Source: Anagrus nilaparvatae (taxonomy: Eukaryota; Arthropoda; Insecta; Hymenoptera; Mymaridae). From it: a stretch of 64,000 bases of DNA. The first letter of the stretch is position 1. Each line of letters starts with the position of its first letter. The notes below the pieces were generated by a model. It was not told the DNA's origin. It saw only the letters and a list, made by a program, of their open reading frames with translations, and did not search any database. This document shows, one piece after another, positions 11,366 to 21,379 of the stretch. Position numbers and translations under genes: made by a program. The stretch is taken from assembly GCA_022575985.1 (NCBI GenBank), contig JAKSXM010000263.1, forward strand, positions 9,652,001-9,716,000, given 5' to 3'.

Positions 11366-14300
11366 TTATCTTTCTTTTGGATAATATTTCTTCAAATCTT
11401 TATAATTGTATTTACCGGTTTTTTCTACATTATTTAAGTCCTCTAAAATGTATGAGTAATCGCCTAAGCGCTGTTTTATTTTAAATGGACCATAGAAAAT
11501 ATCGAAAAATTTTGCAATCTTTCCTTATAAGGCATCCGACTTATTTCTCGCTCTTACGGATACAAGATCCCCGATATTATATTTAATTTGTACTGTATCT
11601 TTATTTAAAAGGTCGTTTGCCCTTTTACGATTTTTTATAACATTTTCCTTAGCCAAATACAATTTTTCCTCATAAGGAATGTTTTTATCGTTATTTATAT
11701 TTGATTTGATGTGTTTTTGCCAAATTCTGGTTGGTTTTTTATTCAGAAATAGCTCCATTGGAGTAAATTCAATTGTACTATGATATGTCTGATTAATTAT
11801 GTTCTGAATAAGATCAACATAACAAGCCCAATTTTTGTGACTGTCATGACATAATACTCTAAAAAACTTCCCCATTTCTTTATGCTGCCTCTCGATCAAA
11901 TTATTAGAGGGTGTATAGTAGGGAGAATGGTATAATTTAATGTTGTTTTTTGTAAGCCGCTCATTGAATTTTTTAGAGCAAAATTGTGAACCTGAATCAC
12001 TAATGATTGCTTCAATGGGGCCGTATGTGGGTATAAAATGATTGAAGATTTTATTTAAAATGGTGTCGGCATTTGCTTTTTTAATTGCATATAGTTGCAC
12101 AAACCGTGAAAATACATCAATGCATGTAAAAATATAGCGACAACCCCCTCTACTTACCGGCAGTTCACCGTAAAAATCAACGGAAATAATTTGTCTAACA
12201 CGTTCCGCAGTTATTATTTTTAGGGGTACTTTTTTACCTTTTTGATCGTATTTAGTTAGTTGACAAATATGACACGTTTTTAAAATTTTTGCTATATGGC
12301 GTCTCATTCCTTTTACATAAAAATCTTCTAATAACATTTTTAAAATTTTTACCGTTCCGATATGAATATAAAGTGAATGTAATTCATTAACTAGATCAGT
12401 TAGTAATTCATGATTGATTACGACGTTCAATTGTTTATTATTCATTCTTTTCATTAATATATTGTTTACCATTACGTATTTTTTCATAATTTTTTCATCG
12501 ATACCGTCGTTTAATTTTTGGATTATTAACGCGATATAAACATCATTTTTTTGAATTTCATGAATGTTCTTTAATTTGTAAATTAATTCTTTGTTATCCG
12601 TACATTCTATTGCGGCATTTATTGAAATTTCGTCATTTCTTTCATATATATATGCTTGATCATATACGCGCGAGAATGCATCTGCTGCTACGTTTTTAGT
12701 TCCCTTTATATAGTGCACTACATAATCAAAATCGCTAATGCACATAAGCCAACGCATTATACGGCTAGTCGTATATTTGACTTTATTCATGAATGATATG
12801 GCCTTGTGATCGCATCTTATTATTATTTTTGCACCGTATAAATAGGTATATAATTTTCTTAAGCAAAAAACGATACTCAAAAGTTCCCATTCTGAAACTG
12901 TATAAGCAAGTTCACACCCTTTTAGTGTTCTCGATACTATAGTTACGATTTTCTCAATACCATTATCATCATATTGGCTTAAAATTCCCGCGATTGCGTA
13001 TGAGCTACTACCGACTGTAAGGTAATAATCCCTATTTAAATCCGGGAAAGCTAACGTTCGTTCCTGTATAAATAATTTTTTAGTGCGTTCAAATGCATCA
13101 TTTAGTTCAGGGGTCCAGTGAAATTTCGTATCCTTTCTCAGTAATTTATATAAAGGGTATGTTTCTTTCGCGTAGTGTTCAGTAAATTTTGAATAAAAAT
13201 TGATCATACCTAAATAACTTTGAAGCTGTTTCACGTTTTTAGGACGTTTGTACTCTTTAATTTTTTTTAATTTTTCTGGATCCTGGCTTAGCCCATTTTC
13301 TGACAATATAAAACCTAAAAATTTGATTTCTTTCTTACAGAAATTACATTTACTAAAGTTTAAGGTTATATTATTTTGGATCAAAGTTTTAAATATTTTT
13401 TCTAAATGTTTTATATGTTCAGAAAATGTCCCAGATAACACAGAAAGGTCGTCTACGAAATTTAAAGTAAATTCGCGGACATCTTTTAAAACTTTTTCTA
13501 AAGCTCTAAGTAACGCGCTAGTTGCACATGATAAACCGAAGGCCACGACGCAAAAAACATATACACGACCCTGAACCATAAAACCGGTATATTTTTGGCT
13601 TTCTTCTGCTAATTTTATCTGCCAAAATGAGCTCGTGAGATCTAGGTTACTAATAAACTTTTTTGATTGACAGCGCTGAAAAATTTCGTCAATTCCCTGG
13701 GGAACTTCCCTGTCAACCCTTAATCTTCGATTCAAATTCCTCGCATCCAGACATAAGCGAACCGTGTCATCTTTTTTAGGTGTAGTTACAATAGGGTTAA
13801 TGTATTCCGTATTGTACCGTTTAATTATATTGTATTTTAACATTAACTCTATGCAATCTAACACTTTATCAATTTTTTTTAACGAAATCGGATAAGGTTT
13901 TACGTTAAACGAAGATGTATCTTTAAGTTCAAGTTTGTATTCAAAGTCTTTTACTAATCCGGGTCTTTTATTAAATACCTTTTTATTTTCAATAATAATA
14001 TTTCTTAATAATTCTTTTTCAGAATCGCTTATATCGCATTCTGCTATTTTTGCATCAATTTCCTCATTTGTGATATCATCATCTGTATAATATCTTATAT
14101 CGCTTACATCCAATTCTTCTACTATGTATAACCCGAAACTATTTATTTCATTTTCCCGATTTTTACTCAAAAATTCGGCTTTAAGGTTAAATTTTTCCGA
14201 ATATAAAATATCTTTACTCGGGTCTATTAACACGGCATAATATTTCAAAAAATCGTATCCTAATATGAAATTTCTATTTAATTTAGGGACAATTATTACG

Positions 14301-14704
14301 ACTACGTCATCACTAAAATCATTGATTTCTATTTTGCAAAATATTTGCATCTTTAAAGTAGTTGATTTTTCATTTATAGCACTTCTAATAATTTGACCGC
14401 TCATAGGCAAATGAGGGCATTTTTTAAATTTTTCTTTGTTTTGAGTATAAAATTTTTCTGAAATTACGGTTACCATACTTCCCGTATCGACTAATGCAAT
14501 TTCCGTAATGTTCTCTATTTTTATTATTATTTCCGGGCATATTACGTTATTATTCAAATTTCTTTTATATCTTTCATGGTCTTCCGAATTATCAAAAAAA
14601 TCATCTCTTATGTCAGAAAAAATTGTATTTACGTCTATTTCATGTGTTGTTTCACACCTTACATCATTATTTATGGTTTGTGAAACAACGTTTTTTAGTT
14701 TTTT
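11366..14704 (-). CDS. pol: Gypsy-2 pol: protease, RT, RNase H, integrase (frameshift expressed; one in-frame stop)
   Basis: Open in the -1 frame from the slippery site at the end of gag. Counting from the TTG at 14557 as residue 1: aspartic protease LVDTGS at 22-27; RT motif A LDLTSSFWQI near 305 and catalytic FVDD near 367; RNase H about 505-630; integrase HX4H...CX2C about 727-765 and DDE core (VDFYG near 793, SDSGSQF near 854, LIERQHKE near 888). The RNase H motif that is normally T-D-A-S reads TVGSSS, so the first catalytic Asp is missing. A TAA at 11525-11527 interrupts the integrase C-terminus; the same frame continues through YGPFKIKQRLGDY to a TAA at 11366-11368. Everything else is intact. 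Polyprotein processing by its own protease is expected. Confidence 0.92.
11525..11527 (-). other. In-frame TAA in the gypsy-2 integrase C-terminus
   Basis: The frame after this TAA encodes about 52 more residues with the GPFKI-type sequence normally found at the end of gypsy integrases. The downstream context GGA AAG does not fit a known readthrough motif, so a recent nonsense mutation is the simplest reading. Confidence 0.8.
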
Positions 14705-16200
14705 GATTTTTCAGATTCATCATTTACTGATTCTTCGATTTCATCATTAATTATTTCATTTATTGTGTTCTGTTGAACTGGTTTTTGTGTACTTCTTCTT
14801 GGAACCTGCTGAGGTGGGGCCTGGTTCTGACTATTTGATCTCAAGTTATATGAGGATTTTACTTGATTATTATTTGGTCTAGAATTATCATTATCTCTTC
14901 TATTAAAATTGTTGTTTTGATTTGTACCTTGATTTGAATTATATTGCTGGTTTCTACCTTGATTTTGGTTATAATTTTGATTATTCCAATTTTTTCTGCT
15001 TGAAAATCCTTCTTGTGAGTTTTGATTTTGTGGAAATCTATTATCTTGAGGTTGATTATAACTATCCTGTTTTTGTTGGTTATTGTAACCAAAACTTTGC
15101 CTATTGTTTTCTGAAGAAAATTGCCTTTTATCCCCATCTCTTCTATTATCTTTTTTTTCACTTTTTTTCTTTGTATTTAGAAAATCATCATCGTTATCAA
15201 ATTCTTGTAGTACTTCAAGAAAATCATCTCTTGTGTTAATTTTTTGAAGTCGGACTATCCGTTTTACGTCAACTCCAAAATGTTGTACAATAATACTAAC
15301 TATTGCCTCACTATCTTTGGCGATATTTAAATCTTCTGCGATTCCAAATAATCTCATAGCATAATTTACTCTTGATAAGTTGCCATTACTAATATATGCC
15401 CCTGAGTTTAAAGTCCTTCTGAGACCATCTTGAATCGAAATGTTCCAAAAACGTTTTTTAAACAATTCTTCAAATTTATCGTAACTGTCCACTTCTTTTT
15501 CAATCAGGTAAAACCAGCTCTTTGCGTATTTTGTTAAACACTGGCTTATTAGTGTTATTATGTTATCATTGTTGCTATTTTTATACACATTTATATACTT
15601 TTTTAAGTCTGATAGAAAATGCAACGGCTTTTCAGTAACCTCGCCTCTAAACGTCGGAGGTCTGATCTTAGCAGTTGTTCCAGTTTGATTGTTTACTTGA
15701 ATTCCCGAACATACTGATGCTGTATCAGGTGCTCTTTCTAAGTCTATTTTTTCTAATGCCTTAGCCAGATTATCTACTTTTTCTGTATTTGATTTTATTT
15801 GTTCGATTTCTGCTTCAATTGCATTAAAATCTGTGGTTAAAAGTGTGATTCTGTCTTGCATTTTATTCAATTGATCTTCATAACTTATTCTCTCTCCAGT
15901 TAACACATTTATTCTATCTCGAAAGTTTTTATTTTCGTTTATTATATCCTCTCTAATTTTTTGTTCTTGTAGTAGAGCTGTACTCCATTCACCACTTCTT
16001 TCTTCATAAAAAAGTGCCATCTTTATTACGGCTGAACCTAAGTCTGTAATTGATTTTAGAATTACCTCTTGATCAGGTAGGTTTTCCTTACTAAAATCTA
16101 CATTTGGATTGTTTTTTTTAGAAATTGTTGTAATGGTTTTAGCATTATTTTTTATCGTAAGTAAGAGATCGTTAAATTCTTTTTCTTTTTTACTTGCCAT
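14695..16200 (-). CDS. gag: Gypsy-2 gag
   Basis: 501 aa from ATG 16200; an upstream in-frame GTG at 16320 is not a credible eukaryotic start. Residues about 1-150 are charged and coiled-coil-like. Residues about 175-330 (PPTFRGEVTEKPLHFLSDL onward, including WFYLIEKEV and an FKKRFW block) have the layout of a retrotransposon Gag capsid domain. The last ~130 residues are extremely Asn/Gln-rich with Arg and Ser and lack any CCHC knuckle, so RNA binding is presumably through the basic Asn/Gln-rich tail. It forms the particle. Ends at TAA 14695 next to the frameshift site. Confidence 0.9.
   Translation of the reverse strand: MASKKEKEFNDLLLTIKNNAKTITTISKKNNPNVDFSKENLPDQEVILKSITDLGSAVIKMALFYEERSGEWSTALLQEQKIREDIINENKNFRDRINVLTGERISYEDQLNKMQDRITLLTTDFNAIEAEIEQIKSNTEKVDNLAKALEKIDLERAPDTASVCSGIQVNNQTGTTAKIRPPTFRGEVTEKPLHFLSDLKKYINVYKNSNNDNIITLISQCLTKYAKSWFYLIEKEVDSYDKFEELFKKRFWNISIQDGLRRTLNSGAYISNGNLSRVNYAMRLFGIAEDLNIAKDSEAIVSIIVQHFGVDVKRIVRLQKINTRDDFLEVLQEFDNDDDFLNTKKKSEKKDNRRDGDKRQFSSENNRQSFGYNNQQKQDSYNQPQDNRFPQNQNSQEGFSSRKNWNNQNYNQNQGRNQQYNSNQGTNQNNNFNRRDNDNSRPNNNQVKSSYNLRSNSQNQAPPQQVPRRSTQKPVQQNTINEIINDEIEESVNDESEKSKN
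14698..14704 (-). promoter_or_regulatory. -1 ribosomal frameshift heptamer A AAA AAC at gag stop
   Basis: In gag frame the sequence is tcA AAA AAC TAA: a canonical X XXY YYZ heptamer immediately followed by the gag stop. Slipping back one base puts ribosomes directly into the open pol frame (CTA AAA AAC GTT...), which has no stop until the integrase C-terminus. A downstream stimulatory structure was not evaluated. Confidence 0.82.
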
Positions 16201-17113
16201 TATTATGATGTTAGGAAAAAGAAAGAAAAAGAGAAAAAAAAAATTTTTATGTTTATAAGAAAAAAAATTCTTGGGATTCACCCATATATATACAAAAAAA
16301 AAATATTTTGAGTGACCCACGACGTCGTCGTCGTTAACGATAGAGCGAATGAAGTCGTGAGGCGAGAGAAAGAGAGAGAAGTAAAGCTATGATCACTTAC
16401 GCGTGTGTAAAGATTTGCAACGAAAGTGAGCGGCAATAGTTATTATTTAAATTATGTGTAGAAATTGGCCTGTGCTTCGTTTTTGTTGCAATTCCTTTTA
16501 CAAATAATTATTATTAATCTGTTTTTATAATTAAAATGTACAAATTATTATGTTTGTTTTAATCAAAAAAATTTTATTTAACTTCCTTTATTATATATTT
16601 TTCTTTTTTAGTCTCCTTTCTATAAAAGAAATACAATGACAAGGAAATATAATTGATTATATATATATATGTATATTAAATAAGATATACTCCAAGGCAC
16701 TAGAGAGAGCTAGACACGTGTGCTTGGAGTTTATTTTATACCGGCGTTAGCGCTAGGTATAATTTAGTTCATTGAACTCAGGAATTTTATATTTTAAAAT
16801 TTATATATCTAACTGGCTCTTTTAAAGAAAATATTTTATTTCCTAATAATATTATATTTAAATTTGCTTTATTTTAGAAAAAAAAAAAAATTTTAGCTAT
16901 AATTTCTTTTAAAAAAAATTTTTAATATAAAATTCCTGTATTTAGCCAGTATTATTGCCCCAATGAGCATTCTAAATTTAATTATTTTTTAATATTTAAT
17001 AGGAGAAGAAAAAAAACTAGTTGATTTTATTTTTATAATTTAGACAAAAAAAATATAATTCTATACTGCTATTTTCCAGTATATTTTTTGTACCTGAAAA
17101 AAAAAAATTTTTA
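16201..17113 (-). other. Gypsy-2 non-coding stretch between ORF0 and gag
   Basis: About 0.9 kb without a long ORF. Contains AT-rich runs, a pair CTCCAAG/CTTGGAG around 16691-16730 that could form a stem, and a GACGTCGTCGTCGTT patch at 16320. A spliced leader or internal ribosome entry would be needed for efficient gag translation from a full-length RNA that begins with ORF0; neither is proven. Confidence 0.5.
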
Positions 17114-17491
17114 TTATTTTATAAACGATATTTTCTCAATCTCATGTGCTATGTCATCTTGGCTTTTACCTGTTATAGCAGAAATATGTTCTTGAAGAAC
17201 AGTTATACTTTTTGTTTGAATATCTAACTGATTTTTTAAATAATCAGTCTGTTTTTTTAAATACGAATTTTCAGTCTGCAATTGCTTGAGATTTTTCTCG
17301 CATTTATTAAAATTAGCAGATTTTTTTACTAAATTTTTGTGATCTTTTAATAAATGGCTAATTGTAAACCATGTTTCTTGGTCTAATCTATTTAACCAAT
17401 TGATTTTATCTTTAATATCTTTACTAGAAAGATCATACTCAATGTAATAATTAATAAAATCAGGATTTTTATCCTTGTTTTTTCTTTTCAT
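17114..17491 (-). CDS. Gypsy-2 ORF0: small coiled-coil protein upstream of gag
   Basis: 125 codons from ATG 17491, about 80 nt beyond the primer binding site, so it is the first good ORF on the genomic RNA. N-terminus is basic (MKRKNKDK). Residues about 60-105 form a regular Leu/Gln/Glu heptad region (LKQLQTENSYLKKQTDYL). There is no signal peptide, membrane segment or Cys/His motif. No family recognised. An extra ORF ahead of gag is unusual in Ty3/gypsy elements. The intact frame in a young copy supports, but does not prove, a real protein. Confidence 0.6.
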   Translation of the reverse strand: MKRKNKDKNPDFINYYIEYDLSSKDIKDKINWLNRLDQETWFTISHLLKDHKNLVKKSANFNKCEKNLKQLQTENSYLKKQTDYLKNQLDIQTKSITVLQEHISAITGKSQDDIAHEIEKISFIK

Positions 17492-17570
17492 GCTATATTA
17501 TTTTTTTTTTTTTTTATGACTCTGAGATTGAGAAAAAATAAAAATTTTATTCAAAAGCCAAGTTGTTAAT

Positions 17571-17583
17571 GGCAGGATCGCCA
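17571..17583 (-). other. Gypsy-2 primer binding site
   Basis: Sense sequence TGGCGATCCTGCC starts two bases after the 5' LTR end (CATCACA gt TGGCG). It starts with TGG as a match to a tRNA CCA end should. The tRNA was not identified. Confidence 0.75.
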
Positions 17584-17585
17584 AC

Positions 17586-18726
17586 TGTGATGCTACCAGA
17601 AGGGTAGCCCACAATAATTAAATAAAATCCTAGTTTCGTTCACAAATCCTACCCGCCTATTACCTTATCAAACCAAAGGGATCAGCCTTTGGAAATCAAA
17701 GGGGATAAAAATATGAGCGAGGCTGTGCCTCTGATAAAGGTCGACGCACCTCTGCGTCTATGAAGCTGTTGCTGACTTAGGATCTTTTGCATAAATAAAA
17801 ACATTAAATATTAGTTCAATGTAAATGTTTATTGAGTGTGATTTAAATAGAGGTCGTTCACAGAACTTGCTCTACCAAAGATCCCAAGACAAGTGTGTCC
17901 GACTCGCGAAACTCTCTCTCTTATATACAATTCGCGAGTCACAAACACATGCTTGGAATTTTTACATATAAAAATATTTCTGGAAGTTTCCAGAACAAAT
18001 ATCGCGTTTCCCGCGTATTTATTAATTTGTTCTTTTAACAATTTTTATTTATTTTTGATTATTATTTTTCATCTTTAATATTACATTGATTTATTTTTTA
18101 TCATTTTTAATTACTTATTATCTAATATTTACAGTTTTATTATATAAAATATCCCTTTTTGTTGATAAAGGATTTGATGTGATTTTTTATTATCATTACC
18201 ATTTCTATTTATTATTTACCAAATGTTTCATTTTAATTTAATATTATTAATTAATCCTTTATTAACAATAAGAGATGTTTTATTCATTATCCTAGTTTAT
18301 TAATTTTAAGTAAAAATAATTAAATTTCTTAATATCTAAATATGGCTTTTATATACATGTACATGTTTTTTAATTAATTGTAAAATATTATTTTATACTA
18401 ATTTAATTGTTTTATTTATTAATTTTTTAAAATAATTTATTAATTAATTAAGTTAAATTGCCCAGTAACTGCTGCCATCTGGTTGTTACATACTAATATA
18501 TGATTTATTCAATTTTAACAGTTACCGGTTCACAATCCATTATCCCTATACTTCTATGAGCATCGTGACGGCGCCTGTCACAATACTCGTGTATAAGAAT
18601 TACCGCGCGGTTTCTCTCTCTAACTCATTATATATGCATCCATGCGTGTATTACAATACGCGCATGCATATAGTTTTTTATGCATTTTAATCTAAGGCGA
18701 GGGACCCATGCGTTTGGTCTGTTACA
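17586..18726 (-). repeat. Gypsy-2 5' LTR
   Basis: 1141 bp, same sequence as the 3' LTR as far as I can read. It should contain the promoter. It is followed on its outer side by the ATAT duplication. Confidence 0.95.
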
Positions 18727-18734
18727 ATATATAT

Positions 18735-19671
18735 GGGTGGTTTTCACTGTAACGATATATTTTTTTATTGTTTACGGCACAACACTAATTATATTTTTTT
18801 TTAAACTTTTTTTGTATTTTTATGTTTATCAATGTCCAAAAACCTAAAATTTTCAGTGGTACTGATACAAATGTAAAAATAAATTCTACGTGTTATTCTT
18901 ATGGGATTTTTTTATTTATGCAGACGGTGGCGTCATGGACGGTTGCGACATTTTGAATGTATTATTGAAATAACTTTGTATTGAAGCCATCAAATTTTCT
19001 TAAATTCTGGGTATCTTATTTTTCCATCAAAACACATAACTGAACAAGATATATTAAGTAATATATGACATACACTTGGAGAAAACGACGTGGACGGTGG
19101 CGACATTTTTTTTTTGTAAAAGCGTTTTAAAATTTTAATAGGTTTAATTTTCATAGTTAAAGCTTTTATATTTAAAATTTTAAGTTTTCCACGGTTCATA
19201 TATGAGTAATTCAGTAAAAAAAAAAATACAACAGTGCTTTTAAGTGCATACATATAGAGTGCGCTCCAATAAAAGATGGGAAGCTTAAAAATAGCTAAAA
19301 CTGGGGGACAGACTTATATGCGACGATACGCTAAGAGGATTGCATGAAAATTTGTTTCGTTGAAAAAATTGAGTTTTTGGGACCTAAATACGTCATATGT
19401 ATCCTACAGAAAAATTTAAGTTCAAATTTTAAGCCGTTTGTTAATACTCAAAGTTTACAGTTAAGCAAAAGGACAGCAGACGGTGGCGACAATTTGAACA
19501 CATATGCTCCAGAAAATTTTTTTATTAAGTTACCAATATATGCATAGTAGGTTGTGACTTTAAAAAAATATTATTTATGAACTTTTTAGAAGAAAAAAAA
19601 GTGTAAAAGAGCTTTAGTTTCGGATATAAATGGAGGGGACACTATGTATACCATTCCTGCGAAAACCACCC
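18735..19671. mobile_element. Inverted-repeat element with GGGTGGTTTTC termini
   Basis: Left end GGGTGGTTTTC and right end GAAAACCACCC are perfect inverted repeats in an ATATAT setting, the place where the gypsy-1 LTR was cut. The interior is non-coding and repeats the motif ACGGTGGCGACA with small variations near 18923, 19091 and 19478. Superfamily unassigned. Confidence 0.8.
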
Positions 19672-19824
19672 ATATATGTTTTTCTCTTTCTCTTTCAGCA
19701 TAAAGATTGACTAGGTAAGTCCCGCGCTCGCGATTATTGAACCCGTGATATAGTGTATTATTATAAAATACTGAATTTTTATTAATGACTTTATTTTCGT
19801 AAGGGCGGAAATAAGCACATTACA
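19672..19824 (+). repeat. Gypsy-1 5' LTR, second part
   Basis: Continues the LTR from the TATATG junction (GTTTTTCTCTTTCTCTTTCAG) to AAGCACATTACA and matches 26810-26958 of the 3' LTR with a few substitutions. Confidence 0.88.
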
Positions 19825-19826
19825 AA

Positions 19827-19837
19827 TGGCGCCCAAC
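19827..19837 (+). other. Gypsy-1 primer binding site, tRNA-Lys type
   Basis: TGGCGCCCAAC lies two bases after the LTR end. This sequence is the classic complement of a lysine tRNA 3' end used by many retroelements. Confidence 0.75.
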
Positions 19838-20103
19838 TATTCCGGTAATTTTTCGAGTAAAATGAGAGATGTTAATTTTTTTTTTAATTTTTCGAAGCTT
19901 TTTTTTAAAATTGAAACATTTTTTTTAAATACAAAAATTTTTTTTCTTTGAATAAATAATAATAATCAGTTAGAATAAAATAGAAATACCAGAGAAAAAA
20001 ATTCAATCTGAGAGTGAAAGTGTGAATGTATGAGTGAATATTTAGATATCGCTATATGACACCCAGACGCGATTTATTTTGCCGCGCGCCTATATGCTTA
20101 TAT
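19838..20103 (+). other. Gypsy-1 leader
   Basis: Non-coding AT-rich 5' leader between the primer binding site and an inserted foldback element. Confidence 0.5.
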
Positions 20104-21189
20104 ACAACGTGCCCACGAAAAGATGTAGGGTCAAATTTTAAGGGATATAAAACTTATAAAAAAAAAAAGTAAATTTGTGGATCATCATATTTTTGCGTGC
20201 CCTTTCGATTGGTGACATCCAAAATTGGATAAATTTTCTGGATTTTTAAATAAATACTCGATTTTCGCGAAAATTATTTGAAAGTTCAATTTTTTTTATT
20301 GAAATCATGAAAAAACATATTAGAAACATATTCCCCCAATTTTTATCATCAAAAACGAAGTATTTATTGAAATATCTTAATTCAAAAATCCAAATTTAAT
20401 TATAATTTTAAAAGTGTAAATGGAGTGTGAACATAGAGTGAGAACACGGTAATTTTTTGAGACTACGTGATCCATGATGAGATAAAATGAAAGGTAAGGT
20501 TAGGCATGTGTTTATTTTTTCTGGTAGAAATAATATAACCTTGTTTTCAAATAATAAATTAACGTAATTATTTATTTTTTTAAGCTTATTATTTATATTA
20601 TTATTTGTAAAATTGTATTTGTGGTAATATTTTAAAATTTAATTTAAAATTTTATTTTTATAAATTTTAGTGCACAAGTATCGAGTCGCGCAGTCAAGTC
20701 TGATCACATATTATTTTTCAAATGAAAATTTACAAATTTTTCGCAAATAAACGAAATGTTTTGTAAATTATTTATTGCTCAATTTAAACCAAGCCGGGAT
20801 AATTATCTTAAGATGCATGGTCGGGTCTTCAAATCGGTTCCAGAGTATTTTTTTCCGAAAGTACTACTAAAAATTTAAATTCCGCGGAAAATTTTACATA
20901 AGTATATACACATAAGTATAAAAAAATGAATTTAAAAAAAAAATTTTCGTCGTTCACAGCCACTTGAGGGCTACCCTGGGTTTGGTCGACCTCTCCCGAT
21001 GAATTTTCAAATAATTTTCGCGAAAATCGAGTATTTATTTGAAAATCCAGAAAATTTATCCAATTTTGGATATCACCAATCGAAAGGGCACGCAAAAATA
21101 TGATGATCCACCAATTTACTTTTTTTTTTTATAAGTTTTATGTCCCTTAAAATTTGACCCTACATCTTTTCGTGGGCACGTTGTATATA
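20104..21189. mobile_element. Foldback element with TACAACGTGCCCACGAAAAG ends
   Basis: The left arm CAACGTGCCCACGAAAAG...CGTGCCCTTTCGATTGGTGA...CTCGATTTTCGCG (to about 20280) is matched by its reverse complement at about 21005-21189. It lies between TATA sequences. A block at 20818-20875 (TGGTCGGGTCTTCAAA...GAAAGTACTACTAAAAA) also appears in the inverted-repeat element at 56.4-57.0 kb. No transposase. Confidence 0.85.
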
Positions 21190-21379
21190 ATTAGTTTATA
21201 TCAATTTTATAATTATATGTTATAGTTATTGAAAAGGCCTATAATAAAATAGGCGAAATGTCTAACAAAAATAAAAAAACATCTATGAAAAAAAATTAAA
21301 AGAACCTTCTAAAGTTTCTTTTCATATAGCCTATTACTGGTCATTAAAAAAGATGAAATAAGAATTTATTCATCAAAAA

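Larger units (their letters stand above)
8756..18726 (-). mobile_element. Gypsy-2: complete, young gypsy-like LTR retrotransposon with two extra ORFs
   Basis: Length 9971 bp, flanked by ATAT (8752-8755 and 18727-18730). Both LTRs are 1141 bp and read as identical, implying a recent insertion. Sense order on the minus strand is: LTR, PBS, ORF0 (125 aa), long leader, gag (501 aa), pol by -1 frameshift, ORF3 (270 aa), polypurine tract, LTR. Protease, reverse transcriptase, RNase H and integrase follow in the order of Ty3/gypsy elements. No env-like protein is present. Confidence 0.95.

Noticed and set aside
13248..13574. 108-codon plus-strand ORF opposite gypsy-2 pol
   Set aside because: Antisense shadow of the RT region.
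14859..15239. ORFs of about 100 codons on both strands over the end of gypsy-2 gag
   Set aside because: Alternative frames of the Asn/Gln-rich gag tail.
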